DNA of 64,000 nucleotides from Nostoc flagelliforme FACHB-838 (lineage in GTDB: Bacteria; Cyanobacteriota; Cyanobacteriia; Cyanobacteriales; Nostocaceae). The stretch is from positions 1 to 64,000 of the forward strand of contig NZ_JACJSI010000016.1 of NCBI RefSeq assembly GCF_014698065.1, in the 5' to 3' direction. Positions 8,998-18,316 of the stretch are shown in pieces. How positions within the stretch are numbered: the stretch's first letter is position 1; each line of letters opens with the position of its first letter. The translations under genes and the position numbers were made by a program. Under the pieces are notes generated by a model. The model had not been told where the DNA came from, did no database searches, and saw only the letters and a list, made by a program, of their open reading frames with translations.

Positions 8998-11310
8998 TCA
9001 CAATCCCTGCCATTCTCGCTTTTGAAGTTCTTTTATCGGCAACAACAAACTCGCTTCAATCTCCTGCCGCACAACGTCTGTGATCTCACAGTTGCTATTA
9101 AGGCAGTCGATAAGCAACTGATTGGCATCATAATATTGTTGTAATACTTGCTGTTGCTGTGGGCTGAAGTGCCAGTGATGCTCAATATTTCGATGCTTGG
9201 CGATCGTGGCTTTTAACAGTTCCATCCAGGCAGGATAACTTCTGTGCCACCATGTCTGAAACCTTTCTCTACCTTGTTCTGGATCAGGCAGTAGGTCTTT
9301 AAGTTGTTGTAAAGCTTGGTGTAAGCCAGCATCTTCAACGATCGCTAAAGTATAACTCAAAGCATCATCGCAGGCATGGGCATCGGCAAAATTAGATTTG
9401 CAGTCAATAGTGCATTCCATTACTAGGTTATCTAATGCCGCATCCAAAAAAATACCTTCATCAAGGATGCAGACAAGAGCAAAGTGCCAAATTAGGTGAG
9501 GAGTTCGAGCCAGAGCAAGGTAAAACGCGCAAATTGCAGCAGGCTGGGGGGGAGCGGCAAGGGACTTTTGACTTGCCCAAGTTAAAAATTTTTGCAAATA
9601 TGGATCTTCAGCCACTAGTGCATCAACTTCTTGCTTCATCAACAGTACTAAAAAATCTGCACTCCGCAGCATGGCAACCGTTAACAAAAAGATTTCGCGC
9701 CACCTGGGTTCAGTAATATGACTCACCAGACGTTCTAACGGTTGTTCTAATGCTTGTAAATTATAAGTAGCAACGATTTTTCGAGCAGTCAGGTATTCTT
9801 GAAACGTCAAATAAGAAAAGGAGAAAATTCCCCGCACTCGTTCTGCTAGTAATCCATGTTGTAACTCTATCGCCTGAAGTACCTCTTCACTATCTAATTG
9901 CAATTCCTCTGGTTCCGTCGAAGCATTAGGTAAATCACAGATATAATCGCTAATGTATTGTTCAACAATGCGTTGTTTAAAAAAGTAATTACCCTGGTCA
10001 AATGTCACGCTAGCAACCTGACTCAGCAACTTCAGATTTTCTGATAATAAGAAACCTTCGTACACTTCATCCCGTTCAATTGCTTTAGTTTCATCCCATT
10101 TGCCCAGGAGGAGGTCTAAACATTGCTTATAAAACGCAATTTTTTGGTTTGGGAATTTGTTTTGGTGATGAAAAACCCAGCAGGCGAGATGTAAAAACAA
10201 GGGGGAGACGGCAAGTCTACGAAATTGTAAGTTTTCAGGTAAATCTAGTTTCTTAATAAACTTAATTGCCTGTTCTTGTTTATTCTGGATGTTCGTTTTT
10301 GTAAGTGCTGTAAACCACTTCTGAGCAAAAGCAACAATTTGGTCTTGACTAAATGGGGCAATTTCTACATCTGTAAAGCGTCTAAGGTTGAAAGCTTTAG
10401 CCGCCGTGCGGCAGGTGACGACAAATATATTCTTTTGATACTTTTCAGAGAATCTGCGAATCTCATTGGCGACACTCTTTCTTTCTTGATGAAGCACTTC
10501 ATCTAATCCATCCAGCAACAGCAACACTCTGCCTGATAACAACAAAGTTTCTAGCACAGATGGATCTGCAATCTCACAGGTAAGGAATTCTTTGCAAATA
10601 TAGTTGAGTAAATTGAACTCTCCTGCAACTCTCGTTTCGTCGGCAAAATCTCTTAAGGTGACAAAAATGGCAACCCGATTTGCAGCAAATCTACCTCGGT
10701 TGCATTGAATCGCCAGATGTTGTAAAAAAGTGGTTTTACCTGCTCCCGGTTTACCCAACACCCGTAGCTTTGAGTAAGTTTGAACTGCCGTTATCCCCGC
10801 GATTTGTATTTGGGATACTTCACCTAAACCAAAGCGATCAAATTCTTTTGATGTAAACTTTTGCAAGTCAGCAAACTCTAACCACTGAGAGCTTGCAATC
10901 TCCTCCAAAATGTTGACATCTATGTAAATGTCGTCGATTCTAACGGGGCGACTAACATCTAATAACTGCAAAGTGCCGCACTGGTCTTGAATTTTGTCAA
11001 AGCGTTGCGATCGCACTTGTTGTACTAGAGCATCAATATCTAAAAATTCAGCAGCAGCAAGTTCTTTTGATTCGCTTGATTCTTCTGGAGGATTAGCCGC
11101 AATTTCCCGCCAATTCAACGACAACACAGAGCAAATTTCTATAAAGATATGACGGTCAACCGAACGCCCACTAAAAAACCGCCAAATTGGTTGGCGGGTC
11201 TTTAAGTTGACTTCAAAAGCCAAATTGTCTTGTGTCCACCCCTTCTGAGCAAACGTTTTTTTAGCTTGTTCAATTCCGGCGAGTGATGCTTGGAGCGATC
11301 GCTTGACCAT
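8998..11310 (-). CDS. NACHT-family NTPase with N-terminal HTH
   Basis: This 770-residue STAND-type ATPase has an N-terminal Cro/CI-like helix-turn-helix (about residues 22-72). The NACHT core follows, with Walker A at 186-194 (GKPGAGKTT) and a Walker B/NACHT signature at 263-271 (LLLLDGLDE). Next come winged-helix and helical segments (to about 560) and a helical C-terminal region without clear WD40, TPR or LRR repeats. Bacterial NACHT proteins include antiphage NLR-like sensors, and cyanobacteria carry many members. The HTH in place of a toxic effector suggests DNA binding or self-association. The gene is monocistronic, at the edge of a relic-rich region. Whether it is a defence protein or a regulator cannot be told from sequence. 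Confidence 0.85.
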   Translation of the reverse strand: MVKRSLQASLAGIEQAKKTFAQKGWTQDNLAFEVNLKTRQPIWRFFSGRSVDRHIFIEICSVLSLNWREIAANPPEESSESKELAAAEFLDIDALVQQVRSQRFDKIQDQCGTLQLLDVSRPVRIDDIYIDVNILEEIASSQWLEFADLQKFTSKEFDRFGLGEVSQIQIAGITAVQTYSKLRVLGKPGAGKTTFLQHLAIQCNRGRFAANRVAIFVTLRDFADETRVAGEFNLLNYICKEFLTCEIADPSVLETLLLSGRVLLLLDGLDEVLHQERKSVANEIRRFSEKYQKNIFVVTCRTAAKAFNLRRFTDVEIAPFSQDQIVAFAQKWFTALTKTNIQNKQEQAIKFIKKLDLPENLQFRRLAVSPLFLHLACWVFHHQNKFPNQKIAFYKQCLDLLLGKWDETKAIERDEVYEGFLLSENLKLLSQVASVTFDQGNYFFKQRIVEQYISDYICDLPNASTEPEELQLDSEEVLQAIELQHGLLAERVRGIFSFSYLTFQEYLTARKIVATYNLQALEQPLERLVSHITEPRWREIFLLTVAMLRSADFLVLLMKQEVDALVAEDPYLQKFLTWASQKSLAAPPQPAAICAFYLALARTPHLIWHFALVCILDEGIFLDAALDNLVMECTIDCKSNFADAHACDDALSYTLAIVEDAGLHQALQQLKDLLPDPEQGRERFQTWWHRSYPAWMELLKATIAKHRNIEHHWHFSPQQQQVLQQYYDANQLLIDCLNSNCEITDVVRQEIEASLLLPIKELQKREWQGL

Positions 11311-11707
11311 AGAAGCTTACACACATCAAATAATAATTCTTAAAGTTGATATTATTGCAACATACAGTTTCGGAACTACTTAGAAACTATTTGAGTTATT
11401 TTTAAATGCTAATGATTTATTTAAAGCATCTTCCGCTAATATCCTCTCATTGCATTGTTCTCAGTTAAACATGATTGGTTTAAGTGTTATTTTTAACTTT
11501 TTATTTTGTGTATTAGGAATTTGTGGTATATTTAGTAACTCTACTGCTGCGGCAATCTAAACTTTGTGTAAGATTAAATAGTTGCTGTTATTGTACCACT
11601 CCTTTACGGTTGTGTATAAAGTTAACCTAATATTGTTAGAAACTAGCAAGAGAAATGAAACCAAACTGATAAGGTAATTAAGTTCAACTCATAGCTTTAG
11701 AACTTAA
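11311..11707. other. AT-rich intergenic region
   Basis: No gene is supported. A 29-codon hydrophobic frame at 11471-11560 has no ribosome binding site or recognised family. The promoter of the NACHT gene should lie at the left end. Confidence 0.4.
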
Positions 11708-11986
11708 GAGCCATTAGATAGGGGTAAACCACAGGTTCATAACTTTCGCACGCTTGTTGCTGACTTTAGTCCATATAATCACGTCTGGATAATAACTCAA
11801 CTATCACACCCTCTATTGACTCTAGATTTTCAAGCTTGGCTAGAAATCTATGAACCAGGGCCGTATTATTTTGGACGCTTAGACAGTCCTATTGCTGTGC
11901 CATTCCAGCAGTGGTTATACGAAGATGTTCTTCCTTCTATACTATTAAAGCTCCATACATATCAATTTGTTGCACAAACGCTTTAA
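11708..11986 (+). pseudogene. Relic ORF, possibly BRO/antirepressor-like
   Basis: An open frame of about 92 codons without any start codon ends at TAA 11984-11986. Its distal part reads GRLDSPIAVPFQQWLYEDVL followed by PSI. This resembles the F-x-x-W-(V/L)-x-x-x-V-L-P-S-I region of phage BRO-N antirepressor domains. The match is short and by eye only. If it is correct, this is the remnant of a prophage or mobile-element regulator. The frame has lost its N-terminus and stops soon after the motif. Confidence 0.35.
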
Positions 11987-12108
11987 ATGTTTCGCCAGGC
12001 ATACTTAACTACCGAGAATAGGTACTGCAAGTTACGATACTACGTACTCATCCTCAATAACCGATCCAAGCGTTGTAACCAATTGCTATTGGTGGCGATA
12101 AAAGCTTG

Positions 12109-12680
12109 TTAGCAATCTTGGATGTTTATTTCTGGGGTCATCTTGATGAAACCAGACAGCCCAAAACGCACTAATCCCTTTGGTAGAGCCACTCCTTGCC
12201 AAATCGAATCGAACCAAGAAAGAAGGGTTTCTTGCGTCCAGTCTGCCGTAAGTACCTCAATGCTGGAAAAAGCTGGATGAGACCACTGATTGAGGAGTTG
12301 CCGCATTACTCGTTTCTCCCAAAAATTTAGCGGTTTTTGGCGTTCATCCCTCTGATTTCAGTCAGCTACAACCAACACTCCACCAGGCTTTAGCACCCGC
12401 ATTAATTCTCTAGCAAAAACGGTTTTTTCTGGCATGTGGGGCCTGCTTCAATAGACCAAACGACATCAAAACTGGCATCTGGAAACGACAATGCCATTGC
12501 ATCATCGACCGCAAACTGGGCGTTTAGCCCAAAGAGTGTTAATTCCTGGGCGCGTTTCACCTGAATAGGGCTGATAGTAATCCCTATGACAGCAAACCCA
12601 TAATCTCGCGCTAAAAATCCGGCTACTGCCGCCGATACCACAGTCAACATCTAAAATCTGCTTTTCTTTAATTCTAGGTT
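12109..12680 (-). pseudogene. Broken SAM-dependent methyltransferase
   Basis: Three reading-frame pieces line up as one class I methyltransferase of the tocopherol/UbiE-like type. The SAM-binding segment ILDVDCGIGGSSR (near 12650-12610) is followed by an apparent +1 insertion. The next piece, with ARDYGFAVIGITISP and SFPDASFDVVWSIEAG, shifts frame again near 12440, where HMPEKTVFARELMRVLKPGG resumes. An in-frame TGA follows VVAD before the piece starting at 12306. The N-terminus before the SAM motif is missing and the C-terminus is cut short after SGFIK. Two frameshifts plus a nonsense codon make this a clear pseudogene, directly downstream of the RHH gene on the same strand. Confidence 0.85.
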
Positions 12681-12681
12681 T

Positions 12682-12834
12682 TTACTCTTTATCTTCAGTA
12701 GTCAGAGAACGAATTAATTCCCGGATTACATCAGTTGCTGGTCTGCCAGTCATTAAGCAGTATTTTTCCAGCTTCTCTGCTTCACTGGAGGTAAGATTGA
12801 TTGTAAGTCGTTTAGCAGCCCATTTTTTATTCAT
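12682..12834 (-). CDS. Ribbon-helix-helix (CopG/Arc-like) small protein
   Basis: I choose the Met at 12834, giving 50 residues: KRLTINLTSSEAEKL forms the beta strand and first helix, and a second helix contains ATDVIRELIRSL. This is the size and pattern of a DNA-binding RHH protein, often an antitoxin or plasmid/transposon regulator. An upstream in-frame ATG at 12864 would add ten hydrophobic residues that do not fit the fold. No toxin gene follows; downstream lies only the broken methyltransferase. Confidence 0.65.
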   Translation of the reverse strand: MNKKWAAKRLTINLTSSEAEKLEKYCLMTGRPATDVIRELIRSLTTEDKE

Positions 12835-12864
12835 AATAGATATTAGAAAAATTTGATTTAGCAA

Positions 12865-13453
12865 CTACTTCTCTAATATCAATCACTTAATATGTTCTTT
12901 AACATGGGACTACCACTGGCTTTTAATTTAAGAGATGATGAAGCAAAGAATGTATTTTTCTAAATAATAGTGAGGACGTAAAATCTATTTTAGAGGATGA
13001 AGTTGCAGCTCATTAAAACCAATAATTATTAAGACATTATCAAGAAAGGATAAAATACTTTCACACAAAATAGGTACTCTGGTCAAGTAAGTTTTTATCG
13101 TTTCTTAAAAAAGCATCGGCAGCATTTTGATATACATCAGCATCCATTGCCAAAGTACGGAGTTGAAAACATTAAGGCGATTGAGGAAGCGATGCCTACG
13201 GCGGGCTGCGCCTACGCGATTAAACTAGACAACTCATTTTAGCTCCCCAGCAATCCCTCTAATGCTTCCCCGACAGCAACCCACGCTATCCATTGCCCTT
13301 AATCCAACAGTAGTACAACAACCGATAACCTTCGATATTTCCATATCGCCAGCCAACGTGAGATCATACATTTTGTAAGCGACAGTACTCAGTAGCTTAC
13401 GTAGCTTTATAATGATTAGATTGATACTGGTAAAGTAAATACATCTGTATAGG
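12865..13453. other. Degenerate intergenic region
   Basis: Short open stretches at 13088-13190 and 13262-13378 (38 codons) resemble no family I know and have no ribosome binding site. At 13189-13219 lies a copy of the repeat CGATGCCTACGGCGGGCT plus GCGCCTACGC, also found at 59850-59879 and, in frame, in cas6 at 53797-53826. The rest appears to be eroded sequence. Confidence 0.45.
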
Positions 13454-13729
13454 TTAAGGTGCTACTTTTTCCCGAAACTGTTTTCCAGGAGAAAACACAG
13501 GAACTCTAGTAGCTGGAATGATGATTACCTCATTGGTTTTAGGATTACGCCCTTCACGCTCTGAACGCTCACGTCGCTCAAATGACCCAAACCCAACGAG
13601 CGTTATCTTCTCCCCATTGGCTACAGCCTGGGTAACGACTGACAAAAAAGCACTGATGATTTCATCGGTTTGCTTTTTTGTGATGTTGGTCTTTGCTGCT
13701 ACGGTATCCACTAATTCGCCTTTGTTCAT
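13454..13729 (-). CDS. hup: HU-family DNA-binding protein
   Basis: The 91-residue protein is a complete HU/IHF-type histone-like protein. Its N-terminal helices begin MNKGELVDTVA, followed by the GEKITLVGFGSFE strand-turn block, the RNPKTNE DNA-binding arm region and a C-terminal KQFREKV helix. HU dimers bend and compact DNA in the nucleoid and assist replication and recombination. The length is normal for the family. The gene is monocistronic. Confidence 0.95.
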   Translation of the reverse strand: MNKGELVDTVAAKTNITKKQTDEIISAFLSVVTQAVANGEKITLVGFGSFERRERSEREGRNPKTNEVIIIPATRVPVFSPGKQFREKVAP

Positions 13730-14605
13730 AAATCACCTTAAAGTATTGACTTGAAAAGTTGGGCGATCCAATAGCCTACCTACATCAGTAAAGCTTGCGA
13801 TATTCAAAGGTTCGATGGCTTACGCGATTGGCTAATTATAAAGCCTATCAATTAGCACGGGTGGTTAACTATATATGTTAATTATCGTAATATTTGAGAT
13901 TTAAGAAAATCTACATAAATAGAAACAGGACTTTTTATAAAAAATATATAAAGTAGCAATTGAAATTTTGCAGTATTCTCTTGTTCATTTTTAGATGTTT
14001 CACCAAAGAGGCAGGGGGAAGGGAGCTAAAAGCTTGGGGGAGCAAGCCCTTCCCAAGAGCGTGAAGCAAAGCGAAACACGGGTACGATCGCGAGTGCGTC
14101 TCGTAAAGCCTGCGAGCATAAGCAACTCTTAGAGACGCTACGCTCCCGCTTGCTTCGACCTAGGAGTACGCTTAGGGCGGAGCCTCTCCAAGAGTTGAGA
14201 AGCCCTGTCCTTCTTTGTCTGCTTGAACTGGGGCAAAGTACAAGCTCCGTCTCAGTTTTTCCCCCTGCCCCTTGCCTCTTTTGACAACCAATTTACAGAC
14301 AAGCATAAGTACAAAATCTTTTTGATTCGTGGAAAAACAACTTAGTAAATGCCCAAGGGGGGCATTGTATTTTTTGACCGATAACGGCAAAGTTTTACTT
14401 AATAACTTAGCTCAGAAATTGACAAGGGCAGATATTAAGGAAAAAGACCTTGTAAGTAGTAATAGTTACACTATCGCTGCTCCTAAGAGATTTTATCTTT
14501 ATTAACAAATTATTTCCGGCGCTGTCATGCTTGAATAAAGTTATTTTTGGTGCAAAAAAACTGTATCGAAAGCAATGCGAAAACGACACATTAGCGAGAA
14601 GCAAA
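13730..14605. repeat. Intergenic region with compound palindromes
   Basis: After the AT-rich HU promoter region, 14020-14190 holds a compound palindrome. Blocks such as GGGGGAGCAAGCCCTTCCC, AAGAGCGTGAAGCAAAGCG and TTAGAGACGCTACGCTCCCG can form nested stems. It is followed by pyrimidine-rich low-complexity sequence (14240-14280). No gene was found. The distal 75 bases could encode an N-terminal extension of the next gene, which I judge unlikely. Confidence 0.5.
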
Positions 14606-15430
14606 ATGATAACAATCCGGCTAAGAGAGTTGCTTTTGACTATTACCATTTTACCGATAATGGTTCAGCCTGCTGTAGCTCACTCTCTCTACTTTGGCAA
14701 TCAGGGCGAAGATATCCCGCTATTGTTCGGTCATCCAGAGGAGGGGGAAGAGTCAGTAATTCCCTATGCTCCGGCAAGTGTTAAGGAACTCACAGCTTAC
14801 GATCTAACCAAAGCTGTTGTCCCTATTGAAATCAAGAATTTTTCAAATGGAATATCTATCATTCCCAACAAAGACGTTGCAGCACTATCCGCCTTCGTAG
14901 ACCGAGGCTTCTACGTTGTCACCCCGGATAATCAGTATCTAAACATCTCTAAAAAAGAAGCAACAACCGAATACACTCAAGCCTTTCGCTCTTTTAATTA
15001 CCCCAAAAGCCTCTATAGCTGGTCTGATGCGATAAAGGAGCCATTAGGTCTTCAACTCGAAATTGTTCCTTTAGAAAATCCCTTTAAGGTTGCAACAGGA
15101 GAAAATCTTGAGGTTCAGGTTTTATTTGACGGAGCGCCAATAAAAGATGTTTTAGTGGAATATTTGGGGCAATCAATAGAAGATGTGAATAAAGACGGCA
15201 TCTTTTCCATCCCCTGGACGCAAGAGGGATTGAAAACTATTGAAGCAAGTTACAGCATACCTTTAAAAAATGATCCTGATACTGATGAGCTTTCTTACTC
15301 TGCCTCTTTAGGGGTACAATCTGTTCCTGAGCCGGAAAATTGGTTTGGGTTAGGTGCGTTCGCTTTTCTAGCGATTCTTGCTAGAAGTGGGTTCTACAGA
15401 ACAAGCCGAAGGGTTTTGATGAGAAAGTAA
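14606..15430 (+). CDS. Secreted DUF4198-like protein with PEP-CTERM anchor
   Basis: I start at the ATG at 14606 because a clear signal peptide follows (basic MITIRLR, hydrophobic core, cleavage after PAVAHS). An upstream ATG at 14531 would bury it behind 25 polar residues. The 274-residue product has a mixed beta domain, with NPFKVATGENLEVQVLFDG and VLVEYLGQ as in DUF4198 proteins of the nickel/cobalt uptake type. The C-terminus carries a VPEPENW motif, a short hydrophobic helix and a basic RTSRR tail, the hallmark of PEP-CTERM exosortase substrates. It should be exported and sorted at the cell envelope. A metal-related role is inferred only from the family. No transporter gene is adjacent. 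Confidence 0.7.
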   Translation: MITIRLRELLLTITILPIMVQPAVAHSLYFGNQGEDIPLLFGHPEEGEESVIPYAPASVKELTAYDLTKAVVPIEIKNFSNGISIIPNKDVAALSAFVDRGFYVVTPDNQYLNISKKEATTEYTQAFRSFNYPKSLYSWSDAIKEPLGLQLEIVPLENPFKVATGENLEVQVLFDGAPIKDVLVEYLGQSIEDVNKDGIFSIPWTQEGLKTIEASYSIPLKNDPDTDELSYSASLGVQSVPEPENWFGLGAFAFLAILARSGFYRTSRRVLMRK

Positions 15431-15632
15431 TTCTATTTAAACTTTGTGTACAAGTAGAAAAGTCTTTGTATATAGTAGCTTGAGGATATGCACGTCTCTT
15501 TCAACAAGTAAGTACAAAAGAAAAATAAGTCAAAAATACCTATAAAAAAATCAATTACTATAGCCTATTAAAAGATATATACTCAATTAGATGAGCTTAT
15601 CCCGCATTTTAGATAGGCTATATGAGTTGATT

Positions 15633-16583
15633 TTAATTATCCAAAGAATTATAGGCAAGATTCAGTTTGGTGGCTGACTCTTCTAATAAACGTTGTTCAT
15701 GAGCATTTCTTGGTAACACCAGTTGGCGCTCAATACCTATTGAGCTAATGATACATGGAAGTCCAAAAACAACTTCAGTGCCAACTCCATAGCTAGAATC
15801 TGCTCTCACTGATACTGGAAATATCTGTTTTTCATCTCGCAGGATGGTATCAATTAATTGACAAACTGCTATTGATATGCCATAGCTAGTATTTCCTTTG
15901 CGTTCGGAAATGTTATAGCCTCGCCTACGGGTTAACTCTGCGTACTCTTGCTGAATTTGTTCCAGCTTTTCTCCTTGTGGTATAGGAAATTCCGTTAATG
16001 CAATCCCCCCAATAAATGCACTAGACCAAACGACAAATTCACTGTCTCCATGCTCTCCAATCACATAAACATGAACATCTTGTTTTGCAACATTCAGTTG
16101 CTTACCAAGTTGATATCTCAGTCTAGCAGTATCAAGAACGGTTCCCGAACCGAAAATTAGGTTTTCTGCTCTTGTGGAACTGGCGATCGCAATCCGTGTT
16201 AGTACATCCACTGGATTGCTAACGATAAGCACAATTGAATTCGGTGCAACTCGATCCAATTCTCTCATCGTCGAACGCATGATCTCTGCATTGTCACTCA
16301 ACGTATCTAATCGGCTCTGTCCAAGTTTCGGCTGTACCCCAACAGTTACGACAATTACATCAGAATCAGCTAAATCCTCATACTTATTTGATGGTATAAT
16401 CTCCATTTCTTCAAGTAAGGGAATGCTGTCTTCAATATCCCATGCTTGCCCCTCAGCTTTTGATAAGGTTCGGTCAAAAAGCACCACTCTTACACATTTA
16501 CGGAGTAACACTAAAGCATTTGCTACGTCTGCACCCACATTCCCTGCACCAATGACCCCGACCTTGGATGTTTTGCTACTCAT
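15633..16583 (-). CDS. L-lactate/malate dehydrogenase-family 2-hydroxyacid dehydrogenase
   Basis: The 316-residue protein has an N-terminal Rossmann fold (GAGNVG at 12-17, D37 favouring NAD) and the LDH/MDH catalytic set: R91, D151, R154 and H178 (IGEHGD). At the substrate-discriminating loop it reads G-V-Q84-P85-K-L-G. LDHs normally have Gln and MDHs Arg at the aligned position, so by my alignment this enzyme has Pro there with Gln one residue earlier. It should interconvert a 2-hydroxy acid and its 2-oxo acid in the cytosol, but lactate versus another substrate cannot be assigned safely. The gene is monocistronic. Confidence 0.85.
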   Translation of the reverse strand: MSSKTSKVGVIGAGNVGADVANALVLLRKCVRVVLFDRTLSKAEGQAWDIEDSIPLLEEMEIIPSNKYEDLADSDVIVVTVGVQPKLGQSRLDTLSDNAEIMRSTMRELDRVAPNSIVLIVSNPVDVLTRIAIASSTRAENLIFGSGTVLDTARLRYQLGKQLNVAKQDVHVYVIGEHGDSEFVVWSSAFIGGIALTEFPIPQGEKLEQIQQEYAELTRRRGYNISERKGNTSYGISIAVCQLIDTILRDEKQIFPVSVRADSSYGVGTEVVFGLPCIISSIGIERQLVLPRNAHEQRLLEESATKLNLAYNSLDN

Positions 16584-16808
16584 GTCGTATCTACCTTTTT
16601 TGTAACTGTTTTTCGCTTTGGGTTAAGAATATAACTGATATTGTCCAAAATCACGCAATTCGGCAATTGAATTGTGCAATCATTCCATCCAACAGTGGCA
16701 TAAATTAATCCCCCTAGCGAAGCCGCCCTGGGTGAAACGCCTTTTGCCAACCAGTTAAAATAATTACAATAATGTTACGGTTTTTTATACTGCGTCTAAA
16801 CGAAGAAA

Positions 16809-17936
16809 ATGGTTAAAAACCATCTAGAACTTAGAACCAAGAGTTACTTTAAACTTAGTTCACAACTTGCTGGGTTGGATAATACGCAATTGTGTTCTTT
16901 GTTTGATAATAATGAGCCAGGCACATCAAGTTCAAGTTCGGGGCGAAATCATACGATCGTTCTTGCGCAATTCAAAATTTTTGTCAAGCGCATTCCGATT
17001 ACGGATATCGAATACGAAAACCTATTTTCTACCAAAAATCTGTATGACTTACCAACTTGCTTTAACTATGGTGTTGGTTCTATTGGTTTTGGTGTCTTTC
17101 GTGAACTCATAACACACATTAAGACTACTAACTGGGTATTAGAAGGAGCGAACGCCACATTTCCCCTAATGTACCATTATCGAATTATTCCGTTCTTTGG
17201 GCAACGCGAGAATATCGATATGGAAAATCACAAAAGCTTTGTGGAGCATTGGGGTAATAATCTGAGTATCGAGAATTATGTGTTAGATAGAGCTAACGCC
17301 AACTATGAATTAGTTCTGTTTTTAGAGTACATACCGTATGTTTTGGAAACATGGTTGCAAGAAAACCCTAACAAACTTCAGCAACCTTTAGATGAATTAT
17401 GCACGACGATTACCTTTTTGAGGAGAAAGGGAATTATTCACTTCGATGCACATTTTCGCAACATCCTCACTGACGGCAAGCAGATATATTTGACTGATTT
17501 TGGTTTAGTACTTGATAAGAGTTTTTCTTTAACCAAAGATGAAGAGTCTTTTTTTAAGCAGAACCAATTTTACGACTACGGAGAAGTCTTGCGAAATCTT
17601 GGTCATCTTATTCGCTCACGATATGATTTATGTCCTGAGAACGATAAACGCACGATAATGGAAAAATATGAGATAAAAGAAGGTTTAAAACCTTATGAAC
17701 TCGGAGCTATATTACTTGACAGCATTGAGCAGATACACGCTGATGGGGTCATGAAGTTAGATGAGTTTTATGTTACTAGCATCGTCAAATATCGCAGCAT
17801 TATTGCACTGATGCAAGACTTCTTTGTTGATATGTATAAAAATAACAACAAGGACACAAAATTTCCTCATACAAAACTACGACAGCTGCTCAAAGAGACG
17901 GGGTTTATTTCTGGTGCTGATGACTATAGTGGATAA
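16809..17936 (+). CDS. Protein-kinase-fold phosphotransferase, unknown substrate
   Basis: This 375-residue protein shows the kinase catalytic loop H211-F-D213-A-H-F-R-N218 and the metal-binding D230-F-G232. The loop form H-x-D-x-H-x-x-N is nearer to small-molecule and atypical kinases than to Hanks-type Ser/Thr kinases. A Gly/Ser-rich stretch (SSSSSGRNHT, residues 41-50) lies where a nucleotide-binding loop is expected, followed by strands with FVKRIP supplying a candidate Lys. The C-terminal part (240-375) is helical. No transmembrane or sensor domain is seen. A second, unrelated kinase-like gene lies 380 bases downstream on the other strand. Confidence 0.7.
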   Translation: MVKNHLELRTKSYFKLSSQLAGLDNTQLCSLFDNNEPGTSSSSSGRNHTIVLAQFKIFVKRIPITDIEYENLFSTKNLYDLPTCFNYGVGSIGFGVFRELITHIKTTNWVLEGANATFPLMYHYRIIPFFGQRENIDMENHKSFVEHWGNNLSIENYVLDRANANYELVLFLEYIPYVLETWLQENPNKLQQPLDELCTTITFLRRKGIIHFDAHFRNILTDGKQIYLTDFGLVLDKSFSLTKDEESFFKQNQFYDYGEVLRNLGHLIRSRYDLCPENDKRTIMEKYEIKEGLKPYELGAILLDSIEQIHADGVMKLDEFYVTSIVKYRSIIALMQDFFVDMYKNNNKDTKFPHTKLRQLLKETGFISGADDYSG

Positions 17937-18178
17937 TTGCCTTTTCTTAAGAGAATCGCCTGATAAAATTTTTTTCGATTCCAAATTTTACACTTAGAGC
18001 GATCGCTTGGAATCGTGCAACCACAACAAGCGCGTTCGCCCTACAGCAGACTGGAGAAAGGTTAAAGAGACTTGTCCAAGTAATTAGAAATCTTTCTCTG
18101 TTACCCAAATGGCACGAAGATTCATGTGAAATCCTTGTGGGAACTTCTGAACAATTTTGAATACACAACGAAATCTGC

Positions 18179-18275
18179 TTAGTAACCTAATGGATTATGA
18201 AAGGCATTGATTACTTGATCAAGTTTTTGTGCGATCGCCAACAACTCCATCTCACGCCACCGCTTGCCATCAGTT
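18179..18275 (-). pseudogene. Amidase C-terminal remnant (copy 1)
   Basis: About 30 codons ending at TAA 18181-18179 read G-K-R-W-R-E-M-E-L-L-A-I-A-Q and then HNPLGY. This is the last helix of an amidase-signature family enzyme. Nearly the same 29 residues close the second remnant at 21870-22112. No start codon and no catalytic Ser-Ser-Lys core remain. The other 280 bases of this gap (17937-18316) hold no gene. Confidence 0.7.
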
Positions 18276-18316
18276 TTTGGCACAGAAATACTTAATGTTT
18301 GCAATAATAAATTAAC

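Noticed and set aside
11471-11560. 29-residue hydrophobic ORF on the plus strand
   Set aside because: It could be a tiny membrane protein, but it has no ribosome binding site and matches none of the small photosystem or cytochrome b6f subunits I know.
13262-13378. 38-residue ORF with a beta-strand-like composition
   Set aside because: No start signal, no recognised family, and it lies in eroded sequence beside a repeat.
16174-16605. 143-codon plus-strand frame opposite the LDH-like gene
   Set aside because: It lies wholly antisense to well-conserved catalytic motifs of the dehydrogenase and has no ribosome binding site.
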